From Phaeosaccion multiseriatum (taxonomy: Eukaryota > Ochrophyta, other classes), in NCBI GenBank assembly GCA_965112735.1, contig OZ218960.1, positions 2,170,001 through 2,234,000 of the forward strand: a stretch of 64,000 nt of DNA. Direction: 5' to 3'. This document shows positions 10,243 through 23,000 of this stretch, piece by piece. The notes below the pieces were generated by a model, which worked only from the letters and a program-made list of their open reading frames with translations, was not told where the DNA came from and did no database searches. Each line of letters opens with the position of its first letter. Positions within the stretch are counted from its first letter, which is position 1. The position numbers were made by a program, and so were the translations under genes.

Positions 10243-11081
10243 TGTTAGAAGTCGTGCTTTTGCTAGACTGGTACCTACCCTCTGAATTCAGACCGGGAGG
10301 GTACCAGTCTAGCAAAAGCACGACTTCTAACAAGCCCTAATGCTAGAAGTCGAACCCCCCCCCCCCCACCGCACATAGTGGAGAGAAGTAACTCGCAGTC
10401 TGGGAATCAGACTAATGGGTGCCAGCCGGTACCAGTTTTCGCCGAAAAACACACTTTTTTCACAAGCTACAGCCAGGATTCGAACTCGCAATGGCCTTGT
10501 TAGAAGTCGTGCTTTTGCTAGACTGGTACCTACCCTCTGAATTGTTAGAAGTCGTGCTTTTGCTAGACTGGTACCTACCCTCTGAATTCAGACCGGGAGG
10601 TACCAGTCTAGCAAAAGCACGACTTCTAACAAGCCCTAATGCTAGAAGTCGAACCCCCCCCCCCCACCGCACATAGTGGAGAGAAGTAACTCGCAGTCTG
10701 GGAATCAGACTAATGGGTGCCAGCCGGTACCAGTTTTCGCCGAAAAACACACTTTTTTCACAAGCTACAGCCAGGATTCGAATTCAGACCGGGAGGTACC
10801 AGTCTAGCAAAAGCACGACTTCTAACAAGGCCATTGCGAGTTCGAATCCTGGCTGTAGCTTGTGAAAAAAGTGTGTTTTTCGGCGAAAACTGGTACCGGC
10901 TGGCACCCATTAGTCTGATTCCCAGACTGCGAGTTACTTCTCTCCACTATGTGCGGTGGGGGGGGGGGGGTTCGACTTCTAGCATTAGGGCTTGTTAGAA
11001 GTCGTGCTTTTGCTAGACTGGTACCTCCCGGTCTGAATTCAGAGGGTAGGTACCAGTCTAGCAAAAGCACGACTTCTAACA
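10243..11081. mobile_element. Palindromic insertion in the satellite, with 4-bp TSD
   Basis: An 839-bp insertion splits one monomer inside CCGCCCAATCTGGCTC. It begins TGTTAGAAGTCGTGCTTTTG and ends with the exact reverse complement of that sequence; ATCT precedes (10239-10242) and follows (11082-11085), a target-site duplication. Inside are several hairpins made of a 34-base arm ending GGTACC around a short loop containing GAATTC (10243-10335, 10543-10632, 10993-11081), two direct copies of an ~150-160 bp filler (from 10336 and 10633) and one inverted copy (10829-10992). The filler holds a poly-C run and a CCAGGATTCGAACTCGC sequence. No coding capacity; ends TG...CA. Foldback/MITE-like; autonomous partner unknown. 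Confidence 0.8.
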
Positions 11082-14000
11082 ATCTGGCTCTTTGCTTCGC
11101 CATGGAAGGCGCTTCTGGGGCACAAGCAGCCCGAATGAGGCGTTTGCTGGCCGGTGCGGGCCTGCGCTAGGCATTGGTTGGGCACAGTACATCCCAGCAA
11201 AGCACTGTATGGTCATACACCAGCCTTGTGGGGCCTTGGCAGGCCGAGCCGCCCAATCTGGCTCTTTGCTTCGCCATGGAAGGCGCTTCTGGGGGCACAA
11301 GCAGCCTGAATGAGGCGTTTGCTGGCCGGTGCGGGCCTGTGCGAGGCATTGGTTGGGCACAATGTATCCCAGCAAAGCACTGTATGGCCATACACCAGCC
11401 GTGTGGGGCCTTGGCAGGCCTCGAGCCGCCCAATCTGGCTCTTTGCTTCGCCATGGAAGGCGCTTTCTTATTATTGCGGGCACAAGCAGCCCGAATGAGG
11501 CGTTTGCTGGCCGGTGCGGGCCTGCGCGAGGCATTGGTTGGGCACAGTGCATCCCAGCAAAGCACTGTATGGCCATACACCAGCCGTGTGGGGCCTTGGC
11601 AGGCCTCGAGCCGCCCAATCTGGCTCTTTGCTTCGCCATGGAAGGCGCTTTCTTATTATTGCGGGCACAAGCAGCCCGAATGAGGCGTTTGCTGGCCGAT
11701 GCGGGCCTGCGCTAGGCATTGGTTGGATACAATGTATCCCAGCAAAGCACTGTATGGCCATACACCAGCCGTGTGGGGCCTTGGCAGGCCTCGAGCCGCC
11801 CAATCTGGCTCTTTATTGCTTCGCCATGGAAGGCGCTTTCTTATTATTGCGGGCACAAGCAGCCTGAATGAGGCGTTTGCTGGCCGGTGCGGGCCTGTGC
11901 GAGGCATTGGTTGGGCACAATGTATCCCAGCAAAGCACTGTATGGCCATACACCAGCCGTGTGGGGCCTTGGCAGGCCTCGAGCCGCCCAATCTGGCTCT
12001 TTGCTTCGCCATGGAAGGCGCTTTCTTATTATTGCGGGCACAAGCAGCCTGAATGAGGCGTTTGCTGGCCGGTGCGGGCCTGCGCTAGGCATTGGTTGGG
12101 CACAGTACATCCCAGCAAAGCACTGTATGGTCATACACCAGCCTTGTGGGGCCTTGGCAGGCCTCGAGCCGCCCAATCTGGCTCTTTGCTTCGCCATGGA
12201 AGGCGCTTCTGGGGGCACAAGCAGCCCGAATGAGGCGTTGGCTGGCCGAAGCGGGCCTGCGCGAGGCATTGGTTGGGCACAGTGCATCCCAGCAAAGCAC
12301 TGTATGGCCATACACCAGCCGTGTGGGGCCTTGGCAGGCCTCGAGCCGCCCAATCTGGCTCTTTGCTTCGCCATGGAAGGCGCTTCTGGGGCACAAGCAG
12401 CCCGAATGAGGCGTTTGCTGGCCGGTGCGGGCCTGCGCTAGGCATTGGTTGGGCACAGTACATCCCAGCAAAGCACTGTATGGTCATACACCAGCCTTGT
12501 GGGGCCTTGGCAGGCCTCGAGCCGCCCAATCTGGCTCTTTGCTTCGCCATGGAAGGCGCTTCTGGGGGCACAAGCAGCCTGAATGAGGCGTTTGCTGGCC
12601 GGTGCGGGCCTGTGCGAGGCATTGGTTGGGCACAATGTATCCCAGCAAAGCACTGTATGGCCATACACCAGCCGTGTGGGGCCTTGGCAGGCCTCGAGCC
12701 GCCCAATCTGGCTCTTTGCTTCGCCATGGAAGGCGCTTTCTTATTATTGCGGGCACAAGCAGCCCGAATGAGGCGTTTGCTGGCCGGTGCGGGCCTGTGC
12801 GAGGCATTGGTTGGGCACAGTGCATCCCAGCAAAGCACTGTATGGCCATACACCAGCCGTGTGGGGCCTTGGCAGGCCTCGAGCCGCCCAATCTGGCTCT
12901 TTGCTTCGCCATGGAAGGCGCTTTCTTATTATTGCGGGCACAAGCAGCCCGAATGAGGCGTTTGCTGGCCGATGCGGGCCTGCGCTAGGCATTGGTTGGA
13001 TACAATGTATCCCAGCAAAGCACTGTATGGCCATACACCAGCCGTGTGGGGCCTTGGCAGGCCTCGAGCCGCCCAATCTGGCTCTTTATTGCTTCGCCAT
13101 GGAAGGCGCTTTCTTATTATATTATTGCGGGCACAAGCAGCCTGAATGAGGCGTTTGCTGGCCGGTGCGGGCCTGTGCGAGGCATTGGTTGGGCACAATG
13201 TATCCCAGCAAAGCACTGTATGGCCATACACCAGCCGTGTGGGGCCTTGGCAGGCCTCGAGCCGCCCAATCTGGCTCTTTGCTTCGCCATGGAAGGCGCT
13301 TTCTTATTATTGCGGGCACAAGCAGCCTGAATGAGGCGTTTGCTGGCCGGTGCGGGCCTGCGCTAGGCATTGGTTGGGCACAGTACATCCCAGCAAAGCA
13401 CTGTATGGTCATGCACCAGCCGTGTGGGGCCTTGGCAGGCCTCGAGCCGCCCAATCTGGCTCTTTGCTTCGCCATGGAAGGCGCTTCTGGGGGCACAAGC
13501 AGCCCGAATGAGGCGTTGGCTGGCCGAAGCGGGCCTGCGCGAGGCATTGGTTGGGCACAGTGCATCCCAGCAAAGCACTGTATGGCCATACACCAGCCGT
13601 GTGGGGCCTTGGTAGGCCTCGAGCCGCCCAATCTGGCTCTTTGCTTCGCCATGGAAGGCGCTTCTGGGGCACAAGCAGCCCGAATGAGGCGTTTGCTGGC
13701 CGGTGCGGGCCTGCGCTAGGCATTGGTTGGGCACAGTACATCCCAGCAAAGCACTGTATGGTCATACACCAGCCTTGTGGGGCCTTGGCAGGCCGAGCCG
13801 CCCAATCTGGCTCTTTGCTTCGCCATGGAAGGCGCTTCTGGGGGCACAAGCAGCCTGAATGAGGCGTTTGCTGGCCGGTGCGGGCCTGTGCGAGGCATTG
13901 GTTGGGCACAATGTATCCCAGCAAAGCACTGTATGGCCATACACCAGCCGTGTGGGGCCTTGGCAGGCCTCGAGCCGCCCAATCTGGCTCTTTGCTTCGC

Positions 14001-17000
14001 CATGGAAGGCGCTTTCTTATTATTGCGGGCACAAGCAGCCCGAATGAGGCGTTTGCTGGCCGGTGCGGGCCTGCGCGAGGCATTGGTTGGGCACAGTGCA
14101 TCCCAGCAAAGCACTGTATGGCCATACACCAGCCGTGTGGGGCCTTGGCAGGCCTCGAGCCGCCCAATCTGGCTCTTTGCTTCGCCATGGAAGGCGCTTT
14201 CTTATTATTGCGGGCACAAGCAGCCCGAATGAGGCGTTTGCTGGCCGATGCGGGCCTGCGGTAGGCATTGGTTGGATACAATGTATCCCAGCAAAGCACT
14301 GTATGGCCATACACCAGCCGTGTGGGGCCTTGGCAGGCCTCGAGCCGCCCAATCTGGCTCTTTATTGCTTCGCCATGGAAGGCGCTTTCTTATTATTGCG
14401 GGCACAAGCAGCCCGAATGAGGCGTTTGCTGGCCGGTGCGGGCCTGCGCTAGGCATTGGTTGGGCACAGTACATCCCAGCAAAGCACTGTATGGTCATAC
14501 ACCAGCCTTGTGGGGCCTTGGCAGGCCGAGCCGCCCAATCTGGCTCTTTGCTTCGCCATGGAAGGCGCTTCTGGGGGCACAAGCAGCCTGAATGAGGCGT
14601 TTGCTGGCCGGTGCGGGCCTGTGCGAGGCATTGGTTGGGCACAATGTATCCCAGCAAAGCACTGTATGGCCATACACCAGCCGTGTGGGGCCTTGGCAGG
14701 CCTCGAGCCGCCCAATCTGGCTCTTTGCTTCGCCATGGAAGGCGCTTCTGGGGCACAAGCAGCCCCCGAATGAGGCGTTTGCTGGCCGGTGCGGGCCTGC
14801 GCTAGGCATTGGTTGGGCACAGTGCATCCCAGCAAAGCACTGTATGGCCATACACCAGCCGTGTGGGGCCTTGGTAGGCCTCGAGCCGCCCAATCTGGCT
14901 CTTTGCTTCGCCATGGAAGGCGCTTCTGGGGGCACAAGCAGCCTGAATGAGGCGTTTGCTGGCCGGTGCGGGCCTGTGCGAGGCATTGGTTGGGCACAAT
15001 GTATCCCAGCAAAGCACTGTATGGCCATACACCAGCCGTGGGGGGCCTTGGCAGGCCTCGAGCCGCCCAATCTGGCTCTTTGCTTCGCCATGGAAGGCGC
15101 TTTCTTATCATTGCGGGCACAAGCAGCACTGTATGGCCATACACCAGCCGTGTGGGGCCTTGGCAGGCCTCGAGCCGCCCAATCTGGCTCTTTGCTTCGC
15201 CATGGAAGGCGCTTCTGGGGACACAAGCAGCCCGAATGAGGCGTTTGCTGGCCGGTGCCGGCCTGCGCTAGGCATTGGTTGGGCACAGTGCCTCCCAGCA
15301 AAGCACTGTATGGCCATACACCAGCCGTGTGGGGCCTTGGCAGGCCTCGAGCCGCCCAATCTGGCTCTTTGCTGCGCTGCTGACATGGAAGGCGCTTTCT
15401 TATTATTGCGGGCACAAGCAGCCCGAATGAGGCGTTTGCTGGCCGATGCGGGCATGCGCTAGGCATTGGTTGGGCACAGTGTATCCCAGCAAAGCACTGT
15501 ATGGCAATACACCAGCCGTGTGGGGCCTTGGCAGGCCTCGAGCCGCCCAATCTGGCTCTTTGCTTCGCCATGGAAGGCGCTTTCTTATCATTGCGGGCAC
15601 AAGCAGCCTGAATGAGGCGTTTGCTGGCCGGTGCGGGCCTGTGCGAGGCATTGGTTGGGCACAGTACATCCCAGCAAAGCACTGTATGGCCATACACCAG
15701 CCGTGTGGGGCCTTGGCAGGCCTCGAGCCGCCCAATCTGGCTCTTTGCTTCGCCATGGAAGGCGCTTTCTTATTATTGCGGGCACAAGCAGCCTGAATGA
15801 GGCGTTTGCTGGCCGGTGCGGGCCTGCGCTAGGCATTGGTTGGGCACAGTACATCCCAGCAAAGCACTGTATGGTCATACACCAGCCTTGTGGGGCCTTG
15901 GCAGGCCTCGAGCCGCCCAATCTGGCTCTTTGCTTCGCCATGGAAGGCGCTTCTGGGGGCACAAGCAGCCCGAATGAGGCGTTGGCTGGCCGAAGCGGGC
16001 CTGCGCGAGGCATTGGTTGGGCACAGTGCATCCCAGCAAAGCACTGTATGGCCATACACCAGCCGTGTGGGGCCTTGGTAGGCCTCGAGCCGCCCAATCT
16101 GGCTCTTTGCTTCGCCATGGAAGGCGCTTCTGGGGCACAAGCAGCCCGAATGAGGCGTTTGCTGGCCGGTGCGGGCCTGCGCTAGGCATTGGTTGGGCAC
16201 AGTACATCCCAGCAAAGCACTGTATGGTCATACACCAGCCTTGTGGGGCCTTGGCAGGCCGAGCCGCCCAATCTGGCTCTTTGCTTCGCCATGGAAGGCG
16301 CTTCTGGGGGCACAAGCAGCCTGAATGAGGCGTTTGCTGGCCGGTGCGGGCCTGTGCGAGGCATTGGTTGGGCACAATGTATCCCAGCAAAGCACTGTAT
16401 GGTCATACACCAGCCGTGTGGGGCCTTGGCAGGCCTCGAGCCGCCCAATCTGGCTCTTTGCTTCGCCATGGAAGGCGCTTTCTTATTATTGCGGGCACAA
16501 GCAGCCCGAATGAGGCGTTTGCTGGCCGGTGCGGGCCTGCGCGAGGCATTGGTTGGGCACAGTGCATCCCAGCAAAGCACTGTATGGCCATACACCAGCC
16601 GTGTGGGGCCTTGGCAGGCCTCGAGCCGCCCAATCTGGCTCTTTGCTTCGCCATGGAAGGCGCTTTCTTATTATTGCGGGCACAAGCAGCCCGAATGAGG
16701 CGTTTGCTGGCCGATGCGGGCCTGCGCTAGGCATTGGTTGGATACAATGTATCCCAGCAAAGCACTGTATGGCCATACACCAGCCGTGTGGGGCCTTGGC
16801 AGGCCTCGAGCCGCCCAATCTGGCTCTTTATTGCTTCGCCATGGAAGGCGCTTTCTTATTATTGCGGGCACAAGCAGCCTGAATGAGGCGTTTGCTGGCC
16901 GGTGCGGGCCTGTGCGAGGCATTGGTTGGGCACAATGTATCCCAGCAAAGCACTGTATGGCCATACACCAGCCGTGTGGGGCCTTGGCAGGCCTCGAGCC

Positions 17001-20000
17001 GCCCAATCTGGCTCTTTGCTTCGCCATGGAAGGCGCTTTCTTATTATTGCGGGCACAAGCAGCCTGAATGAGGCGTTTGCTGGCCGGTGCGGGCCTGCGC
17101 TAGGCATTGGTTGGGCACAGTACATCCCAGCAAAGCACTGTATGGTCATACACCAGCCGTGTGGGGCCTTGGCAGGCCTCGAGCCGCCCAATCTGGCTCT
17201 TTGCTTCGCCATGGAAGGCGCTTCTGGGGGCACAAGCAGCCCGAATGAGGCGTTGGCTGGCCGAAGCGGGCCTGCGCGAGGCATTGGTTGGGCACAGTGC
17301 ATCCCAGCAAAGCACTGTATGGCCATACACCAGCCGTGTGGGGCCTTGGTAGGCCTCGAGCCGCCCAATCTGGCTCTTTGCTTCGCCATGGAAGGCGCTT
17401 CTGGGGCACAAGCAGCCCGAATGAGGCGTTTGCTGGCCGGTGCGGGCCTGCGCTAGGCATTGGTTGGGCACAGTACATCCCAGCAAAGCACTGTATGGTC
17501 ATACACCAGCCTTGTGGGGCCTTGGCAGGCCTCGAGCCGCCCAATCTGGCTCTTTGCTTCGCCATGGAAGGCGCTTCTGGGGGCACAAGCAGCCCGAATG
17601 AGGCGTTGGCTGGCCGAAGCGGGCCTGCGCGAGGCATTGGTTGGGCACAGTGCATCCCAGCAAAGCACTGTATGGCCATACACCAGCCGTGTGGGGCCTT
17701 GGTAGGCCTCGAGCCGCCCAATCTGGCTCTTTGCTTCGCCATGGAAGGCGCTTCTGGGGCACAAGCAGCCCGAATGAGGCGTTTGCTGGCCGGTGCGGGC
17801 CTGCGCTAGGCATTGGTTGGGCACAGTACATCCCAGCAAAGCACTGTATGGTCATACACCAGCCTTGTGGGGCCTTGGCAGGCCGAGCCGCCCAATCTGG
17901 CTCTTTGCTTCGCCATGGAAGGCGCTTCTGGGGGCACAAGCAGCCTGAATGAGGCGTTTGCTGGCCGGTGCGGGCCTGTGCGAGGCATTGGTTGGGCACA
18001 ATGTATCCCAGCAAAGCACTGTATGGCCATACACCAGCCGTGTGGGGCCTTGGCAGGCCTCGAGCCGCCCAATCTGGCTCTTTGCTTCGCCATGGAAGGC
18101 GCTTTCTTATTATTGCGGGCACAAGCAGCCCGAATGAGGCGTTTGCTGGCCGGTGCGGGCCTGCGCGAGGCATTGGTTGGGCACAGTGCATCCCAGCAAA
18201 GCACTGTATGGCCATACACCAGCCGTGTGGGGCCTTGGCAGGCCTCGAGCCGCCCAATCTGGCTCTTTGCTTCGCCATGGAAGGCGCTTTCTTATTATTG
18301 CGGGCACAAGCAGCCCGAATGAGGCGTTTGCTGGCCGATGCGGGCCTGCGCTAGGCATTGGTTGGATACAATGTATCCCAGCAAAGCACTGTATGGCCAT
18401 ACACCAGCCGTGTGGGGCCTTGGCAGGCCTCGAGCCGCCCAATCTGGCTCTTTATTGCTTCGCCATGGAAGGCGCTTTCTTATTATTGCGGGCACAAGCA
18501 GCCTGAATGAGGCGTTTGCTGGCCGGTGCGGGCCTGTGCGAGGCATTGGTTGGGCACAATGTATCCCAGCAAAGCACTGTATGGCCATACACCAGCCGTG
18601 TGGGGCCTTGGCAGGCCTCGAGCCGCCCAATCTGGCTCTTTGCTTCGCCATGGAAGGCGCTTTCTTATTATTGCGGGCACAAGCAGCCTGAATGAGGCGT
18701 TTGCTGGCCGGTGCGGGCCTGCGCTAGGCATTGGTTGGGCACAGTACATCCCAGCAAAGCACTGTATGGTCATACACCAGCCGTGTGGGGCCTTGGCAGG
18801 CCTCGAGCCGCCCAATCTGGCTCTTTGCTTCGCCATGGAAGGCGCTTCTGGGGGCACAAGCAGCCCGAATGAGGCGTTGGCTGGCCGAAGCGGGCCTGCG
18901 CGAGGCATTGGTTGGGCACAGTGCATCCCAGCAAAGCACTGTATGGCCATACACCAGCCGTGTGGGGCCTTGGTAGGCCTCGAGCCGCCCAATCTGGCTC
19001 TTTGCTTCGCCATGGAAGGCGCTTCTGGGGCACAAGCAGCCCGAATGAGGCGTTTGCTGGCCGGTGCGGGCCTGCGCTAGGCATTGGTTGGGCACAGTAC
19101 ATCCCAGCAAAGCACTGTATGGTCATACACCAGCCTTGTGGGGCCTTGGCAGGCCGAGCCGCCCAATCTGGCTCTTTGCTTCGCCATGGAAGGCGCTTCT
19201 GGGGGCACAAGCAGCCTGAATGAGGCGTTTGCTGGCCGGTGCGGGCCTGTGCGAGGCATTGGTTGGGCACAATGTATCCCAGCAAAGCACTGTATGGCCA
19301 TACACCAGCCGTGTGGGGCCTTGGCAGGCCTCGAGCCGCCCAATCTGGCTCTTTGCTTCGCCATGGAAGGCGCTTTCTTATTATTGCGGGCACAAGCAGC
19401 CCGAATGAGGCGTTTGCTGGCCGGTGCGGGCCTGCGCGAGGCATTGGTTGGGCACAGTGCATCCCAGCAAAGCACTGTATGGCCATACACCAGCCGTGTG
19501 GGGCCTTGGCAGGCCTCGAGCCGCCCAATCTGGCTCTTTGCTTCGCCATGGAAGGCGCTTTCTTATTATTGCGGGCACAAGCAGCCCGAATGAGGCGTTT
19601 GCTGGCCGATGCGGGCCTGCGGTAGGCATTGGTTGGATACAATGTATCCCAGCAAAGCACTGTATGGCCATACACCAGCCGTGTGGGGCCTTGGCAGGCC
19701 TCGAGCCGCCCAATCTGGCTCTTTATTGCTTCGCCATGGAAGGCGCTTTCTTATTATTGCGGGCACAAGCAGCCCGAATGAGGCGTTTGCTGGCCGGTGC
19801 GGGCCTGCGCTAGGCATTGGTTGGGCACAGTACATCCCAGCAAAGCACTGTATGGTCATACACCAGCCTTGTGGGGCCTTGGCAGGCCGAGCCGCCCAAT
19901 CTGGCTCTTTGCTTCGCCATGGAAGGCGCTTCTGGGGGCACAAGCAGCCTGAATGAGGCGTTTGCTGGCCGGTGCGGGCCTGTGCGAGGCATTGGTTGGG

Positions 20001-23000
20001 CACAATGTATCCCAGCAAAGCACTGTATGGCCATACACCAGCCGTGTGGGGCCTTGGCAGGCCTCGAGCCGCCCAATCTGGCTCTTTGCTTCGCCATGGA
20101 AGGCGCTTCTGGGGCACAAGCAGCCCCCGAATGAGGCGTTTGCTGGCCGGTGCGGGCCTGCGCTAGGCATTGGTTGGGCACAGTGCATCCCAGCAAAGCA
20201 CTGTATGGCCATACACCAGCCGTGTGGGGCCTTGGTAGGCCTCGAGCCGCCCAATCTGGCTCTTTGCTTCGCCATGGAAGGCGCTTCTGGGGGCACAAGC
20301 AGCCTGAATGAGGCGTTTGCTGGCCGGTGCGGGCCTGTGCGAGGCATTGGTTGGGCACAATGTATCCCAGCAAAGCACTGTATGGCCATACACCAGCCGT
20401 GGGGGGCCTTGGCAGGCCTCGAGCCGCCCAATCTGGCTCTTTGCTTCGCCATGGAAGGCGCTTTCTTATCATTGCGGGCACAAGCAGCACTGTATGGCCA
20501 TACACCAGCCGTGTGGGGCCTTGGCAGGCCTCGAGCCGCCCAATCTGGCTCTTTGCTTCGCCATGGAAGGCGCTTCTGGGGACACAAGCAGCCCGAATGA
20601 GGCGTTTGCTGGCCGGTGCCGGCCTGCGCTAGGCATTGGTTGGGCACAGTGCCTCCCAGCAAAGCACTGTATGGCCATACACCAGCCGTGTGGGGCCTTG
20701 GCAGGCCTCGAGCCGCCCAATCTGGCTCTTTGCTGCGCTGCTGACATGGAAGGCGCTTTCTTATTATTGCGGGCACAAGCAGCCCGAATGAGGCGTTTGC
20801 TGGCCGATGCGGGCATGCGCTAGGCATTGGTTGGGCACAGTGTATCCCAGCAAAGCACTGTATGGCAATACACCAGCCGTGTGGGGCCTTGGCAGGCCTC
20901 GAGCCGCCCAATCTGGCTCTTTGCTTCGCCATGGAAGGCGCTTTCTTATCATTGCGGGCACAAGCAGCCTGAATGAGGCGTTTGCTGGCCGGTGCGGGCC
21001 TGTGCGAGGCATTGGTTGGGCACAGTACATCCCAGCAAAGCACTGTATGGCCATACACCAGCCGTGTGGGGCCTTGGCAGGCCTCGAGCCGCCCAATCTG
21101 GCTCTTTGCTTCGCCATGGAAGGCGCTTTCTTATTATTGCGGGCACAAGCAGCCTGAATGAGGCGTTTGCTGGCCGGTGCGGGCCTGCGCTAGGCATTGG
21201 TTGGGCACAGTACATCCCAGCAAAGCACTGTATGGTCATACACCAGCCTTGTGGGGCCTTGGCAGGCCTCGAGCCGCCCAATCTGGCTCTTTGCTTCGCC
21301 ATGGAAGGCGCTTCTGGGGGCACAAGCAGCCCGAATGAGGCGTTGGCTGGCCGAAGCGGGCCTGCGCGAGGCATTGGTTGGGCACAGTGCATCCCAGCAA
21401 AGCACTGTATGGCCATACACCAGCCGTGTGGGGCCTTGGTAGGCCTCGAGCCGCCCAATCTGGCTCTTTGCTTCGCCATGGAAGGCGCTTCTGGGGCACA
21501 AGCAGCCCGAATGAGGCGTTTGCTGGCCGGTGCGGGCCTGCGCTAGGCATTGGTTGGGCACAGTACATCCCAGCAAAGCACTGTATGGTCATACACCAGC
21601 CTTGTGGGGCCTTGGCAGGCCGAGCCGCCCAATCTGGCTCTTTGCTTCGCCATGGAAGGCGCTTCTGGGGGCACAAGCAGCCTGAATGAGGCGTTTGCTG
21701 GCCGGTGCGGGCCTGTGCGAGGCATTGGTTGGGCACAATGTATCCCAGCAAAGCACTGTATGGCCATACACCAGCCGTGGGGGGCCTTGGCAGGCCTCGA
21801 GCCGCCCAATCTGGCTCTTTGCTTCGCCATGGAAGGCGCTTTCTTATTATTGCGGGCACAAGCAGCCCGAATGAGGCGTTTGCTGGCCGGTGCGGGCCTG
21901 CACGAGGCATTGGTTGGGCACAGTGCATCCCAGCAAAGCACTGTATGGCCATACACCAGCCGTGTGGGGCCTTGGCAGGCCTCGAGCCGCCCAATCTGGC
22001 TCTTTGCTTCGCCATGGAAGGCGCTTTCTTATTATTGCGGGCACAAGCAGCCCGAATGAGGCGTTTGCTGGTCGATGCGGGCCTGCGGTAGGCATTGGTT
22101 GGATACAATGTATCCCAGCAAAGCACTGTATGGCCATACACCAGCCGTGTGGGGCCTTGGCAGACCTCGAGCCGCCCAATCTGGCTCTTTATTGCTTCGC
22201 CATGGAAGGCGCTTTCTTATTATTGCGGGCACAAGCAGCCTGAATGAGGCGTTTGCTGGCCGGTGCGGGCCTGTGCGAGGCATTGGTTGGGCACAATGTA
22301 TCCCAGCAAAGCACTGTATGGCCATACACCAGCCTTGTGGGGCCTTGGCAGGCCGAGCCGCCCAATCTGGCTCTTTGCTTCGCCATGGAAGGCGCTTCTG
22401 GGGGCACAAGCAGCCTGAATGAGGCGTTTGCTGGCCGGTGCGGGCCTGTGCGAGGCATTGGTTGGGCACAATGTATCCCAGCAAAGCACTGTATGGCCAT
22501 ACACCAGCCGTGGGGGGCCTTGGCAGGCCTCGAGCCGCCCAATCTGGCTCTTTGCTTCGCCATGGAAGGCGCTTTCTTATCATTGCGGGCACAAGCAGCA
22601 CTGTATGGCCATACACCAGCCTTGTGGGGCCTTGGCAGGCCTCGAGCCGCCCAATCTGGCTCTTTGCTTCGCCATGGAAGGCGCTTCTGGGGACACAAGC
22701 AGCCCGAATGAGGCGTTTGCTGGCCGGTGCCGGCCTGCGCTAGGCATTGGTTGGGCACAGTGCCTCCCAGCAAAGCACTGTATGGCCATACACCAGCCGT
22801 GTGGGGCCTTGGCAGGCCTCGAGCCGCCCAATCTGGCTCTTTGCTGCGCTGCTGACATGGAAGGCGCTTTCTTATTATTGCGGGCACAAGCAGCCCGAAT
22901 GAGGCGTTTGCTGGCCGATGCGGGCATGCGCTAGGCATTGGTTGGGCACAGTGTATCCCAGCAAAGCACTGTATGGCAATACACCAGCCGTGTGGGGCCT

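Noticed and set aside
10243-11081. Vector or adaptor contamination (EcoRI- and KpnI-like sites in hairpins)
   Set aside because: The clean ATCT target duplication and return to the satellite in phase argue for a genuine insertion; I keep a caution in the finding.
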